From positions 1-20,591 of the forward strand of contig CALSCO010000922.1 in NCBI GenBank assembly GCA_943704415.1: a stretch of DNA of 20,591 nucleotides. The letters run 5' to 3'. Every line of letters starts with the position of its first letter. Position 1 is the first letter of the stretch. Of the stretch, positions 16,440-20,591 are shown one piece after another. This stretch comes from Parvularia atlantis (lineage: Eukaryota; Opisthokonta; Rotosphaerida). Position numbers and translations under genes: made by a program. The notes beneath the pieces were generated by a model. That model was not told where the DNA came from, made no database searches, and was given only the letters and a program-made list of their open reading frames with translations.

Positions 16440-18275
16440 TCACTGCGTCTTGACCTTGTCGCGGTGGTAGAGGAAGACGATCGAAAAGGCGACGACAACC
16501 GCGATCATGACGAACGACGACGTGTAGTACGGATACGCGGCCTGGATGAAGCGCTCGTACTCGTTGTGGCGGAATGGGCGCACCGAGATCTGTTGCGGTG
16601 CACGCGGGGCGTCAGCCGCTGCAGTGCGCGACTGTGTGGCACGCACAATGTCGGCCGCCTCGAGGTACGACAGGCCGCGCCGGTAGTACTTGACCTGGAG
16701 CGTAAACATGCCGTAGACGTCGGGCAGGCGGAACGCGGCGACGTAATGGCCCTTGTCGTTGTGCGTAAAGTTGGTGCGCAGGTACGGGTCGAGCATGATG
16801 GCCTCCATCCTGCGCGGCACGTGAGCGCAAGCAACTCGCAGGCGCCGACGGACGCACTGCACGTCGGCGGCCTTGTACGGGACCCACGCCGCGCCGGCGC
16901 GCTGCTCGATGTCAACCTCGTACACCTGCGCGCACGCATCCGTGAGCAGCGCGGCGCACACGGCGCGAGGCACGCACCATGTCGTCCTTGATGCGGTACC
17001 AGCTCAGCGACGCGGTGTCACCCGCACGGTGGTGGAACGAGTTGCTGTGCGCAGCGTCGTGAGCACACGGGCCGCGGCGACGGACGAGCCTCGCACCTGA
17101 TGCGCAGCACGCCCGTGCGCTGGAACGCCCATTGCGCGAGCGCGGCCGTGAGCGCGGTGTTGGCCGTCGCCTTGCCCTGCACGGTTGCCGCTGCAAAGCT
17201 GCCACAGCGGTCAGTGACAAGCGAGCGCGTTCGACTGGGATCGCACCGGTCCGAAAACAGGTCGACCGAGCCCGCAAACACCGCGCGGGCGTTGTTGAGC
17301 GCCTGCACGGCTACGGCGATGCCGACGACGTGGCCCATCGCGAACGGCGTCGCTGCCGTAGCGGTCAGCTTGACGATCAGCGCGGAGCAGATCGCACCTG
17401 GCAGCGCCTTGCCAGTCGGCCCGGCGTACGCGGTCGACTCGCCACGCACGACCTCAAACGCGAGCTCGCCACCGGCGGCGACAGCCGGGCCCTCGCTCAC
17501 GATCGGGCCGGCGAGGGCCGCGGCGCTCGGGAAGATGTGCGGGTTCTTGACGATCTGCCGCCCGGCCGCGCATCAGCCGTGCGTCCGCGCGGCAGCCTCC
17601 CCGCGGCTCTGCGCACGTTGCTCGTGACGACGGCCGTGTGCTTGCCGCCGTCGAGCTCGGGCACAAAGTTGAAGTGGTCTATCACGTTCGTGCCGGGCGC
17701 GTCGTACTCGACGCCGCACTGCGCGTAGGGCTTCGTCAGCTCTTTGCCCCGTCGCGCTCGTCACTCGCCCGCCCAGACCTGGCTCGCCAGCTCGCGCACG
17801 AGGTCGTTGGCCGCGGCCGCGCCGGCCACGAGCACGTTGCCGCCCTTGTTGACAAAGGCGACCAGCTTGGACGCGTCGATGCCGGCGCCGATCGCTGCGC
17901 CGGCCTCGCGTCAGCTCCGTCCCCAACAGGCCGCCCGCCGACGCACTGTCGCCCGTCACGCCCAGCAGCACCAGGTGGTCGTACAGGAACTCGTCAAACT
18001 CGTCGATCTTGGCGCCGGTGTCGTGCACGTCGCGCACGGCCACGTCGAGGCCGCTCGCTGCTCGCTCGCGCGAAAGTGAGCGTGCAGAAGGGCGCGCGCG
18101 CGCACGCACCGCGCAGGCTGCCCAGGAACGTGCCGAAGCCGCTCTCGGCCTGGCCCGCGCCCAGCACGACCAGCACGCGCTCGCCGCGCCGCGCCTCGTC
18201 CGGCACGGGGCGGCTGGCGCCCGCGAGCGCGGCCAAAGCGACCACAACCACACACAGCACGACGTGCATGTGCAT
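16440..18275 (-). CDS. DDOST: OST48/DDOST (Wbp1) subunit of oligosaccharyltransferase
   Basis: Eleven exons (18110-18275, 17947-18057, 17779-17894, 17617-17718, 17398-17554, 17247-17352, 17097-17198, 16978-17044, 16858-16925, 16647-16809, 16440-16589) give 435 residues; human DDOST is 456. OST48 is a type I ER membrane subunit of the complex that moves the dolichol-linked glycan to Asn-X-Ser/Thr. It has a signal peptide (MHMHVVLCVVVVALAALAGA), then FDEFLYDHLVLLGV, FVNKGGNVLVAGAAAANDLV, ALNNARAVFAGSVDLFSDR, AAFRLPDVYGMFTLQVKYYR, RPFRHNEYERFIQAAYPYY, and a C-terminal membrane helix (FVMIAVVVAFSIVFLYH) before DKVKTQ. Several introns (17353-17397, 17199-17246, 16810-16857, 16590-16646) are multiples of three without stops, so gene finders may read through them. 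It is head-to-head with ACAT1. Confidence 0.95.
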
Positions 18276-18322
18276 GTGCGCCACGTTCGTAGAGCGGCAC
18301 TTAACTTCACAGTAGACACATC
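18276..18322. promoter_or_regulatory. 47-bp divergent spacer, OST48 / ACAT1
   Basis: Two start codons face apart across 47 bp. The AT-richest part is TTAACTTCACAGTAGACACA near 18301-18320. No classical promoter box is evident. Confidence 0.45.
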
Positions 18323-19846
18323 ATGGCGGTGTGTGGCCAGACGTCGCAGCTGCTCCGCCGCGGGCTGGCGACGCTGGCCGCGCGCGATGCCGTCATCGTC
18401 AGCGCCGTCCGAACGCCCGTCGGCGCGTTCCGCGGCGCACTCGCCGCCGTGCCCGCGACGCAGCTCGGCGCGCTCGCCATCAAGGACGCGCTCGGCAAGG
18501 GCAACGTCAAGCCGGACAACGTGGACGAGGTCATCATGGGCAACGTCGTCAGCGCCAACCTCGGCCAGGCGCCCGCGCGCCAGGCGCAGCTCGGCGCGGG
18601 AATCCCGACCGTGTCCGAGGCGCTCACGATCAACAAGGTCTGCGCATCGGGCATGAAGGCCATCACCCTCGCGGCGCAAAACGTGGCGCTGGGCCTGTCG
18701 GTTCGTGTGCGGCGACGTGTGGGCGCGGGTTGCTGAGCCGTCGTGCACGCGCTCGCAGGACGTGATCGTTGCCGGCGGCATGGAGAGCATGTCCAACGTG
18801 CCGTACTACCTCGACAAGGGCCGCGCGGGCTTTGGCTACGGCCACGGCAGCGTGCTTGACGGGATTATCAAGGACGGCCTGTGGGACGTGTACAATAACA
18901 TCCACATGGTGCGCACGCGCGCGTGCATCCTGCTGCCTGGTGCTGCTCTGATACCGCGCGCGCGTGGGTCGCTGCAGGGCAGCTGTACCGACGCCTGCGC
19001 CAAGAAGCACGACATCGGCCGCGAGGCCCAGGACGCCTTCGCGGTTGAGTCGTATAAGCGCGCCAACGCCGCCCAGGCGGTGCGTGTGCGGCTCGGTCAT
19101 CGCCAGTGGCTGAGGGGCGCGTGCGGGGCTGGCTGCAGCGTGGGCAGTTCAACGGCGAGATTGTGCCCGTGCCCGTGGGCAAGGACGCGATCGTGACCGA
19201 GGACGAGGAGCCGAAGAAGGTTAAGTACGACAAGATCCCGGTGCTCAAGCCTGCGTTTGGCAAGGACGGTGCGTGCTCGCGCTCGCGGTACTGGCTGTGC
19301 GCCTGACGCGCGCCGCAAACACAGGGACCGTCACGGCCGCGAACGCATCCAAGCTGAACGACGGCGCGTCCGCCGTGGTCGTGATGAGCGCGGAGCGCGC
19401 AGCGCAGCTGGGCCTCAAGCCGCTCGCGCGCATCGTCTGTGCGTATCCCGCGCGCGCTCGCTCGTGCTTGTGACGGCTCAGCGCGCGTGCCCCCGCCCGA
19501 AGCGTACTCGGACGGCGCGCACGACCCGATCGATTTCCCGTCGGCGCCGGCCAAGGCGGTCCAGCGCGCGCTCAAGCGTGCCAAGCTGAGCAAGGACGAC
19601 ATCACACTGCACGAGATCAACGAGGCCTTCGCGGCCGTGGTGCTGATCAACGCCAAGCTGCTGGGGCTGGACCTTGCCAAGGTCAACGTGGCGGGCGGGG
19701 CGGTCTCGCTCGGCCACCCGATCGGCTCGTCGGGCTGCCGCATCGTCGTCACGCTGACGCACCTGCTCAAGCCGGGCCAGCTCGGCTGTGCGTCGATCTG
19801 CAACGGCGGCGGCGGCTCGACCGCCGTCGTCATCGAACGTCTGTGA
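18323..19846 (+). CDS. ACAT1: Acetyl-CoA C-acetyltransferase, mitochondrial type (thiolase II)
   Basis: Six exons (18323-18700, 18759-18908, 18978-19079, 19139-19268, 19325-19438, 19503-19846) give about 405 residues. The enzyme reversibly joins two acetyl-CoA into acetoacetyl-CoA. Catalytic parts are intact: nucleophilic Cys in [11 protein letters not shown] (C107), His in SLGHPIG (about 363) and Cys in SICNGGGG (about 391); [10 protein letters not shown] and NEAFAAVV are also present. The Arg-rich N-terminus ([13 protein letters not shown]) before [13 protein letters not shown] looks like a mitochondrial presequence. There is no peroxisomal SKL-type ending (it ends ERL). Splice choices are uncertain at two places: exon 1 may extend to 18706 (a GTGCG donor, two more residues), and the last acceptor is either AAG at 19502 or CAG at 19481 (eight more residues). 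Confidence 0.94.
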
Positions 19847-20062
19847 GCGGCGCGTGCGATTGTGTTGTGCCGTTGCTGTGCCCTTGACATGACTGTCAGG
19901 GCTAACTCCAGGCAGAACTTGTCCTTCGCTACAGGCTCGCGCCGCAGGCCACGTGCGGGGACGGTAGGCATCGAGGAGAATGACCTCGTTGGACGCGCCC
20001 TCGATCGCCTTTGTCCCGGGCCCGAGTTCGGCCTGTGCTCGCGGCCGGGGGTGTCGCCCGGC
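19847..20062. other. Region between ACAT1 and the right-edge gene
   Basis: About 216 bp after the ACAT1 stop. The minus strand holds a stretch with GC-ending codons (about 19975-20032) that may be the last exon of the zinc-finger gene. The rest, near 19850-19960, shows no coding bias and is likely the shared 3' flank. Confidence 0.35.
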
Positions 20063-20591
20063 TCAGGCGACGACCTCTTTTGCGACACCATGGCCGCGCT
20101 GTGCGCGTTCGACTTTGCGTCGCACGATCCGCAGCTCACCAGGCGTGCCGCGGCTTGTGCGCCATCGTGTTGATCCCACTCGCGCAGCATGATCTTCACA
20201 AACAGACGGTCTCGTTCGGCTTGCAGCTGTGCGACGCTCGTTGCGGCGCTCACGAGGCTGTCCTGGACCACCGAGAGGTTTGTGTACAGCACGTCCACTT
20301 GGGCCCTGGAAGCGCTCAGTTGCTCGCGAGCCTCGACGAGGTGGACTCGCGCGCGGTGGGCGTCGGCAGGTGTTCGCGGCGCGCGAAGCGCTCGTCACAG
20401 TCGGCGCAGGCGAGCGGCTTGTCTGCGGCGCGTGAGCACGCGGCGCTTGAGGCCGTCGCTGTTCTTGAACGCCTCGTCGCAGTGCGCGCAGACAAACGTG
20501 CTCGCGGCATGGCTCTGCAGGCGTCTTGTGACGGAGTCGTTGCCGAAACACGGTCATGTTTCTCGAATATTCGGGGAAGAGGTCGACCGTT
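20063..20591 (-). CDS. C2H2 zinc-finger/coiled-coil gene cut by the right edge, frames unresolved
   Basis: Two finger-like blocks are visible, TFVCAHCDEAFKNSDGLKR (about 20450-20510) and KPLACADCDERFARREHL (about 20365-20420), preceded by FGNDSVTRRLQSH, probably the end of another finger. After them a coiled-coil-like stretch runs VEAREQLSASRAQVDVLYTN, then SVAQLQAERDRLFVKIML (about 20190-20350). Each piece sits in a different frame from the next, with shifts that no intron of normal size explains, and expected His ligands fall at the breaks. A further coding-like segment (AIEGASNEVILLDAYRPR) lies at about 19975-20032, possibly joined by a 42-nt intron at 20033-20074. The 5' end is beyond the window. 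It may be a decaying host gene or carry indel errors. Confidence 0.4.
   Translation of the reverse strand, partial: TVDLFPEYSRNMTVFRQRLRHKTPAEPCREHVCLRALRRGVQEQRRPQAPRAHAPQTSRSPAPTVTSASRAANTCRRPPRASPPRRGSRATERFQGPSGRAVHKPLGGPGQPRERRNERRTAASRTRPSVCEDHAARVGSTRWRTSRGTPGELRIVRRKVERAQRGHGVAKEVVA

Noticed and set aside
18868-20298. 476-codon open frame on the minus strand over ACAT1
   Set aside because: Only its first part (coiled coil beyond 20150) has coding bias; the rest mirrors ACAT1 exons and introns.
20430-20450. 17-nt GTGCTCAC...CGCAG as an ultra-short intron between the two zinc fingers
   Set aside because: Its removal does not put the second finger in frame, so it fails the simplest test.
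1-20591. tRNA, rRNA, CRISPR arrays, transposons and virus-derived elements
   Set aside because: No cloverleaf, rRNA core, spaced direct repeats, terminal repeats, or transposase, reverse transcriptase or capsid-like protein was recognised in any frame.

Overview
This window is a slice of a very compact, GC-rich nuclear genome from a small eukaryote. Evidence for a nuclear genome: about 75 short spliceosomal introns (roughly 43-76 nt, mostly GTGCG...CTGAC/CTCAC...CAG) can be placed because removing them restores well-known eukaryotic protein families. A RhoBTB-type atypical Rho GTPase beside PXMP4, NSRP1, SMAP and RFT1 points to the opisthokont/amoebozoan side of the tree (an early-diverging fungus or a unicellular relative would fit); the species cannot be named from this sequence. 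No bacterial operon, tRNA, rRNA, CRISPR array, transposon or virus-derived element was found.

Layout, left to right: the 3' tip of an unknown + strand gene (2-58); PXMP4 peroxisomal membrane protein (-, 96-829); RHOBTB (+, 1006-3393); the APC/C activator CDH1/FZR1 (-, 3434-5245); the AAA+ ATPase TRIP13/PCH2 (+, 5328-7152); an unrecognised 72-residue protein (-, 7179-7455); transcription repressor DR1/NC2-beta (-, 7477-8287); NSRP1-family splicing regulator (+, 8445-9711); an F-box-like/ankyrin protein (+, 9737-11872); RFT1 (-, 11882-14104); small acidic protein SMAP (+, 14140-14681); a poorly resolved secreted protein with mannose-6-phosphate-receptor-like motifs (-, about 14790-15101); ribosome biogenesis factor BRX1 (+, 15138-16360); OST48/DDOST (-, 16440-18275); mitochondrial-type acetyl-CoA acetyltransferase ACAT1 (+, 18323-19846); and a C2H2 zinc-finger/coiled-coil gene running off the right edge (-).

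Almost all neighbours are divergent or convergent pairs with tiny gaps: 9 bp between the stops of the ankyrin gene and RFT1, 35 bp between the start codons of RFT1 and SMAP, 47 bp between OST48 and ACAT1. Three functional links stand out. CDH1 and TRIP13, both acting on the anaphase-promoting complex circuit, share an 82-bp divergent promoter. RFT1 and OST48 both serve ER N-glycosylation, with a possible secretory lectin-like gene between them. DR1 and NSRP1 share a 157-bp divergent spacer. No wholly new system was proved. The best leads are the unusual splice-site code (GTGCG donors plus a set of AG|GC donors), a RhoBTB protein that ends in a prenylation motif, the minimal CACGTG promoter, and the two or three genes whose frames the normal intron rules do not explain.
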